Assembly: GCA_903819595.1 (NCBI GenBank)
Contig: CAIJED010000264.1
Location: 1 to 43,597, forward strand
Length of the DNA: 43,597 nucleotides
Source of the DNA: an uncultured Methanomicrobiales archaeon
Lineage (GTDB): Archaea; Halobacteriota; Methanomicrobia; Methanomicrobiales; Methanospirillaceae
Direction of reading: 5' to 3'
Positions 35,341 to 43,597 of the stretch are shown here, piece by piece; position 1 is the stretch's first letter, and each line of letters starts with the position of its first letter. The notes below the pieces were generated by a model, which was not told the origin of the DNA, searched no databases, and saw only the letters and a list, made by a program, of their open reading frames with translations. A program made the position numbers and the translations under genes.

Positions 35341-38300
35341 ATGCTGAAGGTCTCACCGCTTATGGAACAATACCTCGCGGAGCTTCAGAATGGCCTGGAA
35401 GAGGCGATGGTAGTAGCACGTGCCGCGCGGGCACGGGGGCTTGACCCGAAGACCTTCCCCGAGATCCCGGTGGCAAATGACCTTGCAGACCGTGTTGAGG
35501 CACTTCTGAATATCAAGGGTGTTGCGGCACGTATCCGTGAACTGGAATCCTCGATGTCACGTGAAGAGGTGGCCCTCCGTATCGGTGATGATTTTGTTGC
35601 CTGCAAATTCGGAGAGACCGGCCCCCTGGAAATCCTTGACCATGCGATCCGTACTGCAATGGCCCTCCTTACAGAAGGGGTGGTTGCCGCTCCGACGGAA
35701 GGGATTGCAAAAATCGGCCTTGGTAAAAATGATGATGGTACTGAATACTTAAAAATCTACTATGCAGGCCCCATCAGGAGTGCCGGAGGGACTGCACAGG
35801 CGCTTTCGGTCCTTGTCGGGGACTATGTGCGGCGAGCACTCGGCATTAACCGGTATATCCCGCGGCAGGAAGAAGTTGAACGTTATATCGAGGAGGTCCG
35901 CCAGTATAATACGATCATGAACCTCCAATACCTTCCAAGTGAGAAGGAGATCCGGCTTATTGTTACCAACTGCCCGGTCTGCATCGATGGTGAAGGGACC
36001 GAGCGGGAAGATGTGTCGGGGTACCGGAACCTTACCCGGGTAGAGACCAATACCGTCCGGGGTGGTATGGCGCTCGTGCTTGCGGAAGGCCTGGCATTAA
36101 AAGCACCAAAAGTCCAGAAAAACGTTAGAAAGATGAAAATGGATGGATGGGGCTGGCTCGATGATCTGATTAGCGGGACAACGAAAAGTGATTTAGAGGA
36201 GACCGGGCCGGCTGGTATTAAGCCAAAGGACAAATATTTGCGGGATCTTATCGCAGGGAGGCCGGTTTTCGCATATCCTATGCGGAAAGGTGGGTTCAGG
36301 TTACGTCTTGGGAGGTCGAGGAATACGGGATTTGCCGCTGCCGGTTTGAACCCTGCCACGATGCATATCCTCGGTGACTTCCTCGCGGTCGGCACCCAGA
36401 TGAAGACCGAACGGCCCGGAAAAGCGGCAGGGATTGTGCCGGTAGATTCAATCGAGGGTCCGACGGTCAGGCTGAAGGACGGGTCCGTGCTCAGAGTAGA
36501 TGACAGTACCATTGCACAGAAGATGATGCCTGACATCGAGAAGATACTCGATGTCGGGGAAATCCTGATCAGCTACGGGGAGTTTCTCGAGAATAATCAC
36601 CTGCTGGTCCCTGCAGCCTATTGCGAAGAATGGTGGTTGCAGGAAGGGGGAAAAACCAGGCCTGAAAATGAGATTCAGGCGATAAAAATGGCAGGTTCCG
36701 GTGCCTGCCTCCACCCCGCCTATATGTATTTCTGGGATGACCTTACCTGCCTGCAGGTAAAGACACTGGCTGATTTCATCGTAGATAATGGAATGGTCGG
36801 GGAGAATGGCCTTTCCATCCCCAACGAGTTTATCTGTAAAGGCATCCTTGAGGAGGCACTCATTCCGCATACTGTCAGCTCCGACCGGATTGTTATCAGG
36901 GATTACCTTGTGCCCCTTGCCTGCCTTGGTCTCGGTAGTGACCTTACCCGTAACAAAGAATGGGCGAATGCACCAGCGGAAAATTCCCTTGCGCTTGTGA
37001 CATACCTGTCCGGGTTTGCGATGAGGTCTAAGGCAGGTACCCGTATTGGTGGACGGATGGGAAGGCCTGGTAAATCAGCCCCCAGAAAAATGGACCCCGC
37101 CGTCCATGTCCTGTTTCCGCTTGGAGAATCAGGCGGGACCCGGAGGTCCTTCCAGCAGGCGTCCACCCATGCCCTCGTTGCCAACAAGGATGGTGGTATT
37201 ATCATAGTCGAGGCAGGCAACAGGCGTTGTCCCTCGTGTAATGCCTCGACATACAAAAACCAGTGCCATTGCGGTGCCCATACGAACCCTGTGTTTAAAT
37301 GCCAGAAATGCGGGTACGAGGGCGGGGAGGCTGAATGCCCTGCCTGCCACTTAGGTATGACCTGCGCTTCCACCAGCACGATCAATGTAAAAGATGAATA
37401 TGCTCAGGCGATATCCCGTCTCGGTATCAGGGAGGACCAGGTACAGCTGGTGAAAGGGGTCAAGGGGATGATATCCCGGGAGAAGGCGATCGAGATAATC
37501 GATAAAGGGATAATAAGGGCACAGCACGAGTTATTTGTTTTCAAGGACGGGACTGTCAGGTATGATATGATCGATCTTCCTCTGACCCATTTCAGACCTG
37601 ACGAGGCGGGCATCACCATTTCACAGGCGAATAAACTCGGGTATGAACGCGACCTGTTCGGCACACCCCTGATCGAACGATCTCAGGTGATTGAGCTGCA
37701 TCCGCAGGACATCCTGGTATCTGAGTCCTGCGCCGAGTACCTGGTAAAAATTACCCGGTTCATTGATATGATGCTGGTAAAATGTTATAATCTGCCTCCA
37801 TTTTACAATGTGCAGACGAAATCCGACCTCCTGGGACATCTCGTTATGGGACTTGCCCCGCACACGAGTGCCGGGGTCCTTGCACGTCTTGTTGGTTTCA
37901 CGAAGGCGAATGTCGGCTATGCTCACCCGTTTTTCCATGCTGCAAAACGAAGGAATTGTTTCCACGGTGATACGGTTATCGAAGTTTACGATGGGCGGTC
38001 ATGGAAAAGTGTTCCGATCCGGCTGTTCGTGATCGAAAATTTTGACATCAGTCAGCCTGGTCTGGACCGCCTCGGTACCTATTACTCAGATCCGAAGTCC
38101 TGTTTCTACACAAGGGCTGTCGATACCAACGGAATACTGCATGTGCGAAAGATCACATCCGTATCAATTCACCGGGCCCCTGCTGCACTGATCAGGTTCG
38201 AAACAAGGCGGGGCAGGAAAATTGTGGTGACCCCCGATCATGCCATGCTCGTCTGGGATCTTGGGTACCTCCGCAAAATTAAAGCGCTGGAGGTAAAACC

Positions 38301-39207
38301 CGGGGACCCGCTGCCAGTACTGGAGGGGATGAACATCATTACCGACTACGTGAAGGACGCCGACCCCGTCCCTTCACCGGAAGACCGCGTCTTTTGCGTA
38401 ACGGTGGCAGAAGATCACACGATCCTTGCCAATGGAGTGTTCACAGGGCAGTGTGATGGTGATGAGGACTGTATTATGCTCCTCCTGGATGGCCTCATCA
38501 ATTTCTCCCGGTCATTTTTACCTGAAACCCGGGGTGGTTCGATGGATGCACCACTAGTCCTGACGACCCGTATCGATCCCGCTGAAATCGACAAGGAAAG
38601 CCTCAATATCGACGTTGGAGCCTCATACCCCCTAGAGTTATACGAGGCTGCACAGCAATACACACACCCGAAAGATGTGGAACACCTGGTTGACCGGGTG
38701 GAACGCCGCCTCGGGACCCCTGCCCAGGTGGAGGGTTTCTTCTATACTCATCGCACGAGTAACATATCCGCGGGGCCTGCCGAGTCCACGTATACAAGGC
38801 TTGGGTCGATGCTTGACAAGCTGGATGCAGAACTGAAACTGGCTGAGGAGATAAAAGCGGTTGATGAGGACGATGTTGCCGAGCGGGTGCTGAACACGCA
38901 TTTTATCCGTGATCTCCAGGGTAACCTCAATGCCTTCTCAAAGCAGAAATTCAGGTGTACAAAATGCAACCAGAGCCACCGTAGAATGCCTCTTGGGGGC
39001 AAATGTATCAAGTGTGGTGGGAATATTATTCCTACAGTCCATGAAGGGTCAGTGAAAAAATATCTCGTGATGTCACTTGATATCTGCAAAAAGTACCAGG
39101 TATCAGAATATACAAAGCAACGCGTAGAGGTGCTTGTTATGGCGATAGAATCAACGTTCGGGACTGAAAAGGGCCAGCAGATGGGACTTGCCGATTTCAT
39201 GTCATGA
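35341..39207 (+). CDS. polC: DNA polymerase D (II) large subunit DP2, with intein
   Basis: 1288 residues as translated, about 1123 after intein removal. Catalytic subunit of the euryarchaeal replicative D-family polymerase; works with DP1, not in this window. Marks: [26 protein letters not shown] in the N-terminal region (in part), a zinc module ([32 protein letters not shown]) near residues 625-680, the catalytic RRN/CDGDEDC site split by the intein (873-1037), and a C-terminal zinc finger (CTKCNQ, CIKCGG). ATG 35341 ([16 protein letters not shown]) matches the family; the frame is open 58 codons further up without similarity. A GATAAATC element 26 bases upstream suggests a leaderless start. 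Confidence 0.96.
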   Translation: MLKVSPLMEQYLAELQNGLEEAMVVARAARARGLDPKTFPEIPVANDLADRVEALLNIKGVAARIRELESSMSREEVALRIGDDFVACKFGETGPLEILDHAIRTAMALLTEGVVAAPTEGIAKIGLGKNDDGTEYLKIYYAGPIRSAGGTAQALSVLVGDYVRRALGINRYIPRQEEVERYIEEVRQYNTIMNLQYLPSEKEIRLIVTNCPVCIDGEGTEREDVSGYRNLTRVETNTVRGGMALVLAEGLALKAPKVQKNVRKMKMDGWGWLDDLISGTTKSDLEETGPAGIKPKDKYLRDLIAGRPVFAYPMRKGGFRLRLGRSRNTGFAAAGLNPATMHILGDFLAVGTQMKTERPGKAAGIVPVDSIEGPTVRLKDGSVLRVDDSTIAQKMMPDIEKILDVGEILISYGEFLENNHLLVPAAYCEEWWLQEGGKTRPENEIQAIKMAGSGACLHPAYMYFWDDLTCLQVKTLADFIVDNGMVGENGLSIPNEFICKGILEEALIPHTVSSDRIVIRDYLVPLACLGLGSDLTRNKEWANAPAENSLALVTYLSGFAMRSKAGTRIGGRMGRPGKSAPRKMDPAVHVLFPLGESGGTRRSFQQASTHALVANKDGGIIIVEAGNRRCPSCNASTYKNQCHCGAHTNPVFKCQKCGYEGGEAECPACHLGMTCASTSTINVKDEYAQAISRLGIREDQVQLVKGVKGMISREKAIEIIDKGIIRAQHELFVFKDGTVRYDMIDLPLTHFRPDEAGITISQANKLGYERDLFGTPLIERSQVIELHPQDILVSESCAEYLVKITRFIDMMLVKCYNLPPFYNVQTKSDLLGHLVMGLAPHTSAGVLARLVGFTKANVGYAHPFFHAAKRRNCFHGDTVIEVYDGRSWKSVPIRLFVIENFDISQPGLDRLGTYYSDPKSCFYTRAVDTNGILHVRKITSVSIHRAPAALIRFETRRGRKIVVTPDHAMLVWDLGYLRKIKALEVKPGDPLPVLEGMNIITDYVKDADPVPSPEDRVFCVTVAEDHTILANGVFTGQCDGDEDCIMLLLDGLINFSRSFLPETRGGSMDAPLVLTTRIDPAEIDKESLNIDVGASYPLELYEAAQQYTHPKDVEHLVDRVERRLGTPAQVEGFFYTHRTSNISAGPAESTYTRLGSMLDKLDAELKLAEEIKAVDEDDVAERVLNTHFIRDLQGNLNAFSKQKFRCTKCNQSHRRMPLGGKCIKCGGNIIPTVHEGSVKKYLVMSLDICKKYQVSEYTKQRVEVLVMAIESTFGTEKGQQMGLADFMS
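37957..38451 (+). other. Mini-intein in DP2, C-terminal Gln
   Basis: 165-residue in-frame intervening sequence. Block A starts with Cys1 ([10 protein letters not shown]), block B has [15 protein letters not shown] with Thr and His, block F has [13 protein letters not shown], and block G is GVFTGQ followed by Cys+1 of the extein. The terminal residue is Gln instead of the usual Asn and the penultimate is Gly instead of His. The Pyrococcus abyssi PolII intein is a known Gln-ending example at the same polymerase. There is no room for a homing endonuclease. Removal rebuilds the invariant AAKRRN-CDGDED catalytic segment, so splicing is essential. Confidence 0.93.
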
Positions 39208-39502
39208 GGGAAATTACACGAATCATTATTTTTTTTGGATGCATTACTCGTCAAGGAGGTTTGACGATATGGGATTCTCGGGGAATTTCCGGCCATTTAA
39301 GAATTTCTCAATTTTTATTCCGCATCTTCCGGCAGTGACCCTGGGTTTTTACCGAATGGGCGGTGATGACGAAGTAAAAATTGATCTGAAAAACCGGGAA
39401 GTCCCGCGGTGGTTGTTCCGCCGCGACCAGTGGATCTGCAATGGGACTATTGTTCAGACCCATTTCAAAATGAGGGACCTCAAAACCTTTTACCCCCAGC
39501 GT
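39208..39502. other. Interval between polC and tRNA-Leu
   Basis: Apart from the T8 run after polC I see nothing supported. A plus-strand frame (39188-39613) includes GGDDEVKIDLKNREVPRW but runs through the tRNA and is very unlikely to be a gene. Confidence 0.4.
39229..39236 (+). terminator. T8 run after polC
   Basis: Eight T residues about 22 bases past the polC stop; a likely archaeal terminator. Confidence 0.5.
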
Positions 39503-39511
39503 CCAATATAT
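39503..39511 (+). promoter_or_regulatory. AT-rich element just before tRNA-Leu
   Basis: CCAATATAT precedes the tRNA by only seven bases. It resembles a TATA box but is too close for a start at the mature 5' end, so its role is uncertain. Confidence 0.3.
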
Positions 39512-39517
39512 CTTTGC

Positions 39518-39600
39518 GCGAGGGTATCTAAGTGGTCAACAGAGGCGGACTCAAGATCCGTTCCCGAAGGGGTTCGCGGGTTCAACTCCCTCCCCTCGCA
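39518..39600 (+). tRNA. tRNA-Leu (anticodon CAA)
   Basis: 83 bases, class II tRNA with a long variable arm. Acceptor GCGAGGG (39518-39524) pairs perfectly with CCCTCGC, followed by discriminator A at 39600; CCA is not encoded. D-loop AGTGGTCAA, anticodon stem GCGGA/TCCGT with loop CTCAAGA (anticodon CAA), variable arm TCCCGAAGGGG, T-loop TTCAACT. The T-stem GCGGG/CCCTC has one C-U mismatch. No intron. Confidence 0.95.
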
Positions 39601-40109
39601 TTCAGACAGATAGTTCGTATTCTATTCCAACACTAAATATTTTGGAAAATTAAAAATGGATGCTTCAATTTTTCCCTACCTGAACTGCGGACCTGCCTCC
39701 TGCCGGCTTGCCTGGAGGGAAATGGCCTATCCCACATATTCCCGGTGAAATAGACTTGGAGCTATAGATCATCAGTTGCTGTCAAGTCATAACCTTTTTT
39801 GGAATTGTGTGTCCCCGCCGGTCGGGCCTATTCGTGTCCTGCGCATAACTCTATCGTCTCTTGCACCGCATCCTTTGCCCGGAATTGACAGAATAGACTG
39901 GAGAAGTGAAATCCTTTGCATCAGGCACATATCCGGCCACGCAGGATGAAGCCTTTGTTTTTGTGTGTTTATCACCAGAATTTCGCCTCCATGAGATCCA
40001 TTAGCACTACCGGTTATCAGATGAAGAGCAGGTTGCAATTCATGTTTTTAGAGAATTGGATATATCTCATATAACAATTCAATAGTATCTTCAGTATCAG
40101 GAAGATGCC
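39601..40109. other. 509-base interval without a supported gene
   Basis: AT-rich in places. A 30-codon plus-strand frame from ATG 39656 has no ribosome binding site. A minus-strand frame at 39787-40038 is low quality. There is a GC-rich imperfect inverted stretch around 39689-39721 (CCTGCCTCCTGCCGGC and GGAGGG nearby). No copy of the tRNA 3' end was seen, so no sign of an integrated element. Confidence 0.4.
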
Positions 40110-40531
40110 ATGAATTTTGTGAATGTTGAAAACATGCGCTCGCTCTTCGCAAGTCTCGAGAGGGTAATTCAGAAGCATTTTTTCACCATGTAGCTCCGAA
40201 CGTAAACTGGACAGTCATGGGAACTCATCCACTGGCCGGCACATACCATGACAGGGATACTTTTATTCACGGAACTTTCTGGCGGCTTAACAAGGTGCTT
40301 AAAGATGGTGTACGGCTCAGGGTGACGAACATTATTACAGCTGATGACACCGCAGTCGTTGAACTGGAAGCTCTCTCTGTAGCTCTGAATGAGGTCCCCT
40401 TTAGAAACCGGTATTGTTGGATTTGCAGGTTTGACCAGGGGAAAATCGTTGAAGTGAGAGCATATCTTGACTCAGCCCTGGTCCAGAGATTGCTCGATGA
40501 GAATGAGCCAGGTGAAAGGAAATCTCCATAA
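40110..40531 (+). pseudogene. Frameshifted SnoaL/NTF2-like protein
   Basis: ATG 40110 follows AGGAAG and encodes MNFVNVENMRSLFASLE; it then runs into AGAGGGTAATTC and stops at TAG after HFFTM. The second frame continues the family pattern: EGNSEAFFHHVAPNVNW, VMGTHPLAGTYHDRDTF, FRNRYCWICRFDQGKIVEV and RAYLDSALVQRLL. Removing one GA from GAGAGGG (40158-40164) joins the frames as ASLEGNSEAFF. This is a SnoaL-like ester-cyclase-fold protein of about 140 residues, broken by a two-base duplication. It could be a sequencing error or a true recent knock-out. Function would be unknown in any case. Confidence 0.75.
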
Positions 40532-40852
40532 AAATCAGGTACCAGTCCGTGAGATGGGATAATACTGAATATTTTTTGCTTGATCCAACAAGGGAGCCAA
40601 TTTTACGGACCCGATTTTCAACTTCTTTGATTATTCCCGCTTTTGGATGGTCTTAAGTCTCAATTGCTACACCGGATAGATGAACGTAAACGGCTGGAAT
40701 GGTACTTCAGGGGTCCTGGACAGAGGGTCGATCAATTCCGATGCGTGTATACCCTCCGGGATCTGATCCGTATCCTGGTACGACCCCGATAATATCATGG
40801 GGATGAAAAAAACCAAATAAATATCTGCGTGTATTCGCAGAAGGTGATGATC
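40532..40852. other. Interval ahead of cofE
   Basis: No supported gene. AAATAAATAT near 40815-40824 is a plausible TATA box for cofE, 25-35 bases ahead of its start. Confidence 0.4.
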
Positions 40853-41611
40853 ATGACAATAATCATTGAACCCGTAACCGGGCTCCCACTGGTCCATGAG
40901 GGTGATGATCTGCCCGAAATGATTGCAGGACGAATCAGTATTCGTGATGGTGATATCCTCTGTATCGCGTCGTCAGTATTTTCAAAATCAAAGGGCTACA
41001 CTCGCAGGCTTATTGATATTACGCCATCAGAAAGGGCGATAAGAATCGGAAAGATGACCGGGGAAGACCCCCGTTTTCTGCAGACGGTACTTGATGCGTC
41101 GACTGACATCCTTCTTGAATACCCGTTCATCCTGTCCGAAGTCGCGGGTGGGCATATCGGTGTCCGTGCCGGGGTCGACCAGAGTAATGTGGATGATGGA
41201 ATGGTCATTCTCTTACCTCCCGATTCAATGAAGGCAGCAGAAGAGGTCAGAGAACGGATCAAGGGTCTCAACGGGAGTGATATCGGGGTCATCATTACCG
41301 ATACGGTGGGAAGAGCCTTCAGGCGTGGACAGACGGGAAATGCAATCGGTTGGAGCGGCATGTCCGCCATACGGGACTTCCGGGGAGATACTGACCTTTT
41401 CGGACACATACTGAAGATCACGGAAGAGGCAGTCGTCGACGAGATTGCCGGGTTTGCAAATTTTATTATGGGTGAGAGCAATAATGGCGTACCAGCCGTT
41501 ATTTTTCGGGGATGTGAAAAATGGAAGGGGCATGATGATCTCTACTACCATGCAGATGAGGATATTATCCGTAAGGCACTAAGTTCACGGGGGCAGCCAT
41601 CACCAGGATGA
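40853..41611 (+). CDS. cofE: Coenzyme F420-0:L-glutamate ligase
   Basis: 252 residues. Adds one or more gamma-linked glutamates to F420-0 using GTP. Marks: VHEGDDLPEMIAGRISIRDGDILCIASSVFSKSKG, shown here as two parts (IRDGDILCIASSVFSKSKG), LEYPFILSEVAGGHIGVRAGVDQSN (part: HIGVRAGVDQSNVDD), VIITDTVGRAFRRGQTGNAIG and FGHILKITEEAVVDEIA. Acidic and basic residues in these match the metal and nucleotide site of the family. ATG 40853 follows AAGGTGAT; ATG 40847 is an alternative. It stands alone, apart from cofD. Confidence 0.93.
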   Translation: MTIIIEPVTGLPLVHEGDDLPEMIAGRISIRDGDILCIASSVFSKSKGYTRRLIDITPSERAIRIGKMTGEDPRFLQTVLDASTDILLEYPFILSEVAGGHIGVRAGVDQSNVDDGMVILLPPDSMKAAEEVRERIKGLNGSDIGVIITDTVGRAFRRGQTGNAIGWSGMSAIRDFRGDTDLFGHILKITEEAVVDEIAGFANFIMGESNNGVPAVIFRGCEKWKGHDDLYYHADEDIIRKALSSRGQPSPG

Positions 41612-41811
41612 TACCGGTAACCAGACTCTTGACCCACCACTATTTTTTAGGCTAAGAATGACTCATCCAAATGCCTTCGCACGAGAATAACTGGATGAAA
41701 AAGGTTTGATGGATATTTTCCTCCGTTGTCATTCACTGTAAATACCCGCCCAATCGGTAATCTTAATGTACTAGTATGACATATGTTAACAATTGACATG
41801 GGAGATTGCAG

Positions 41812-42540
41812 ATGCTCGTCGCACATCATGTGAAGAAACAATTCGGGGGTCTTGTTGCGGTACAGGATGTCGACCTCACCCTAAAAGAAGGTGAGATCCT
41901 TGGACTGGTTGGTCCCAATGGAGCGGGGAAGACGACGCTCCTCAATATCATATCGGGTCTCTATCAACCTGATCATGGTACAATTCATTATAAAGGAGAT
42001 AATATTACCGGACTCTCCCTGAACAAGCTCTGCAAAAAGGGGATTTCCAAGACATTCCAGCACCCGCAGTCCTTTCCCGGCATGATGGCTGCAGAAGCTG
42101 TCATGGTCAGCGCGATCTTCGGTAACCATCACAAGGTGGGTATGAAGGATGCCCACAAAGAGGCAATTGACCACCTGGAATATGTAAGTTTTCCTAAGGA
42201 CAAGATTAATGCTCCACTTTCCCAGCTTAACCTGATGGAATTGAAGCGTGTCCAGCTTGCCCGGGCCCTCGCGTCCAGGCCAAAATTACTTCTCATGGAC
42301 GAACTCACCACCGGGCTCAACCCGAACGAGAGTGACGAGGCAATCGGGTTGATAAAAAAAATACGTGACGACGGGACCACCATCATGTTGATAGAACATG
42401 TGATGAGGGTTATTACCGGAGTATCCGACCGCATTGTTGTGCTGGACCACGGTGAAAAAATAGCGGAAGGTACACCCCTTGATGTCCTCAATGACCAAAG
42501 GGTAATAGATTCATACCTGGGCGAAAGATATACTAACTAG
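41812..42540 (+). CDS. livG: Branched-chain amino acid-type ABC transporter ATPase (LivG)
   Basis: 242 residues. Walker A GPNGAGKTT (about 34-42), Q-loop KTFQHPQSFPGM, signature region LSQLNLMELKRVQLARALA, Walker B LLLMDELTTGLNP, and H-loop IEHVMRVI. The DEL in Walker B instead of DEP and the absence of LSGGQ place it in a LivG subgroup that often has DEV/DEL. Powers import of branched-chain amino acids, amides or urea across the membrane. ATG 41812 follows GGGAG; a TTG at 41806 is less likely. livF follows after 10 bases. Confidence 0.9.
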   Translation: MLVAHHVKKQFGGLVAVQDVDLTLKEGEILGLVGPNGAGKTTLLNIISGLYQPDHGTIHYKGDNITGLSLNKLCKKGISKTFQHPQSFPGMMAAEAVMVSAIFGNHHKVGMKDAHKEAIDHLEYVSFPKDKINAPLSQLNLMELKRVQLARALASRPKLLLMDELTTGLNPNESDEAIGLIKKIRDDGTTIMLIEHVMRVITGVSDRIVVLDHGEKIAEGTPLDVLNDQRVIDSYLGERYTN

Positions 42541-42550
42541 AGGTCATTTT

Positions 42551-43246
42551 TTGCTCAGGATCGAACATCTTGATGTCTGCCACGGTAACCTGCATGTGGT
42601 CTGGGACCTTTCCCTGGAAGTCCCCAAAGGTGAGATAGTCACACTCCTCGGACCAAATGGTTCAGGAAAAACGACATTCGTCGAGACCATCATGGGGCTT
42701 AACCGGAGTGCCCGCGGTTCCATACAGTTTCTGGGCGAGGAGATACTGGGACTCAGGACCTACGAGATTGCGAAGAGAGGCATTGCACTCGTCCCGGAAA
42801 AACGGGAACTCTTTCCAAAAATGACAGTACAGGAGAACCTGGACCTGGGTGGTTATCTGGACGTGAAAGGCAGAGGGGACCCCCAAAAAATACTTGATAT
42901 GTTCCCGGTCCTCAGGGAGAGGCAGGGCCAGCTGGCCGGTACGTTATCGGGAGGCGAACAGCAGATGCTGGCAATCGGTCGGAGCCTGATGCTGAATCCG
43001 AAACTGCTGGTACTTGACGAGCCATCACTGGGTTTGTCACCCCTTTTTGTGAAAAGTGTGCTTGAGTCGGTGGCAAAACTGAATGAATCCGGTCTTTCTA
43101 TCCTGCTGCTCGAACAAAACGTGATGCATGCCCTTGAAATTTCACACCGCGGCTATGTCCTTGAAAATGGAAGAATCACGATCCAAGGCACCGCACAGGA
43201 GCTCCTCGATAATCAGGAGATTCAGGCCTGTTATCTCGGGCTATAG
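42551..43246 (+). CDS. livF: Branched-chain amino acid-type ABC transporter ATPase (LivF)
   Basis: 231 residues. Walker A GPNGSGKTT near 34, signature LSGGEQQMLAIGRSL, Walker B LLVLDEPSLGLSP, H-loop LLEQNVMHAL. LivF pairs with LivG to drive a LivH/LivM permease. The start is TTG 42551 with GAGGTCA five bases upstream. The gene follows livG closely, so both are one transcript. A T6 run at 43268-43273 lies after the stop, in the gap to the convergent permease gene. Confidence 0.93.
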   Translation: MLRIEHLDVCHGNLHVVWDLSLEVPKGEIVTLLGPNGSGKTTFVETIMGLNRSARGSIQFLGEEILGLRTYEIAKRGIALVPEKRELFPKMTVQENLDLGGYLDVKGRGDPQKILDMFPVLRERQGQLAGTLSGGEQQMLAIGRSLMLNPKLLVLDEPSLGLSPLFVKSVLESVAKLNESGLSILLLEQNVMHALEISHRGYVLENGRITIQGTAQELLDNQEIQACYLGL

Positions 43247-43267
43247 GTCAGGATGAGGATCCCCTGA

Positions 43268-43273
43268 TTTTTT
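43268..43273 (+). terminator. T-run after livF
   Basis: Six T residues about 20 bases past the livF stop, a possible terminator of the livGF transcript. Confidence 0.35.
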
Positions 43274-43378
43274 AAATCTTCAGAAGAACCGCCTGGTATC
43301 AGAAGGTCTGATTCTCATGGAACCTTTTTCTGATGGTTAAAAAAGATTTATTTTGCGTGATCAACTACACCCACTATA

Positions 43379-43597
43379 TCATTTTGGGAACAGTTTAGTC
43401 AGTCCTGCCCTCCATTTTGGCACCCGTTTTTTAATCTCTTCCGGCAGTGAGACAAGGCCGCGTGGCAGGAAGATTACGACGAGGACAAGGATGACACCAA
43501 TAATAATAAAACGGGCATATGTCATGCCTATTGACTGGAGGCCATCCCAAAGGAGTGTAATCACGATTGTCCCGATGATCGGTCCTGCGAGCGTACC
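43379..43597 (-). CDS. livM: LivM-like ABC permease, C-terminal part only
   Basis: About 73 codons of the 3' end on the minus strand. It reads GTLAGPIIGTIVITLLWD, a typical LivM segment, then a hydrophobic helix ARFIIIGVILVLVVIFLPRGL and a charged cytoplasmic tail ending in LTKLFPK. The rest lies beyond the window. It faces livG-livF convergently, unlike the usual head-to-tail liv operon. Confidence 0.85.
   Translation of the reverse strand, partial: GTLAGPIIGTIVITLLWDGLQSIGMTYARFIIIGVILVLVVIFLPRGLVSLPEEIKKRVPKWRAGLTKLFPK

Noticed and set aside
39188-39613. 141-codon plus-strand frame
   Set aside because: Runs from the end of polC through the whole tRNA-Leu and has no ribosome binding site.
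39787-40038. 83-codon minus-strand frame
   Set aside because: No ribosome binding site, no promoter and composition like random translation.
42229-42345. LivG signature and Walker B deviations as signs of an inactive ATPase
   Set aside because: Some LivG subgroups normally have DEV/DEL in Walker B and a non-canonical signature; Walker A, the catalytic Glu position and H-loop are intact.
1-43597. CRISPR arrays, insertion sequences and integrated elements
   Set aside because: No regularly spaced direct repeats, transposase genes or duplicated tRNA ends were seen.

Overview
The window comes from a methanogenic euryarchaeon, most likely of the Methanomicrobiales. The evidence is a run of methanogenesis marker genes with the methyl-coenzyme M reductase (MCR) activation ATPase, two coenzyme F420 genes (cofD, cofE), a form III RuBisCO, a euryarchaeal D-family polymerase large subunit, archaeal aIF2 gamma, VAT/Cdc48, RadB and an archaeal AspRS. 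TATA boxes, purine-rich ribosome binding sites and T-runs after genes all look archaeal. The species was not identified.

Layout. 1-1842 (minus): the 5' part of aIF2 gamma and a small DUF2098-type protein. 2019-8833 (minus): one tightly packed operon atwA-mmp3-mmp6-mmp5-mmp15-mmp17-mmp7 behind a strong TATA box. Several of these products form the ATP-driven MCR activation machine. 8893-12777: a HAD phosphatase-like gene, divergent from ribose-1,5-bisphosphate isomerase, form III RuBisCO and dapF. 12900-13556: a wrecked MFS transporter. 13709-18084: overlapping radB and larC (minus), then VAT/Cdc48 (plus) with an unusual insertion in its second AAA ring. 18316-20496: an acyl-CoA ligase and a KaiC-like protein with a dead P-loop. 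20755-25240 (minus): aspS, an unrecognised protein, a single-chain MNT-HEPN fusion that has lost its catalytic residues, and cofD. 25294-27023: an HD hydrolase and a membrane-anchored small protein. 27268-30219: UbiX, UbiD and aconitase-X, matching the archaeal modified mevalonate pathway. 30301-31425 (minus): a DUF1646-type transporter. 31782-35108: HEAT repeat protein, DUF432, MscS channel, HEAT repeat protein. 35341-39207: DNA polymerase D large subunit interrupted by a mini-intein. 39518-39600: tRNA-Leu(CAA). 40110-43597: a frameshifted SnoaL-like gene, cofE, livG-livF and, convergent with them, the end of livM.

How the genes work together. The marker operon serves the catalytic heart of methanogenesis, and cofD/cofE make its hydride carrier F420. 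The isomerase/RuBisCO pair handles ribose and ribulose bisphosphates. UbiX-UbiD-AcnX probably lead to isopentenyl phosphate for archaeal lipids. The most unusual items are the dead MNT-HEPN fusion, the VAT insertion, a mini-intein ending in Gln at the polymerase active site, and two genes whose conserved N-termini lie upstream of any ATG, GTG or TTG and seem to start at ATT.
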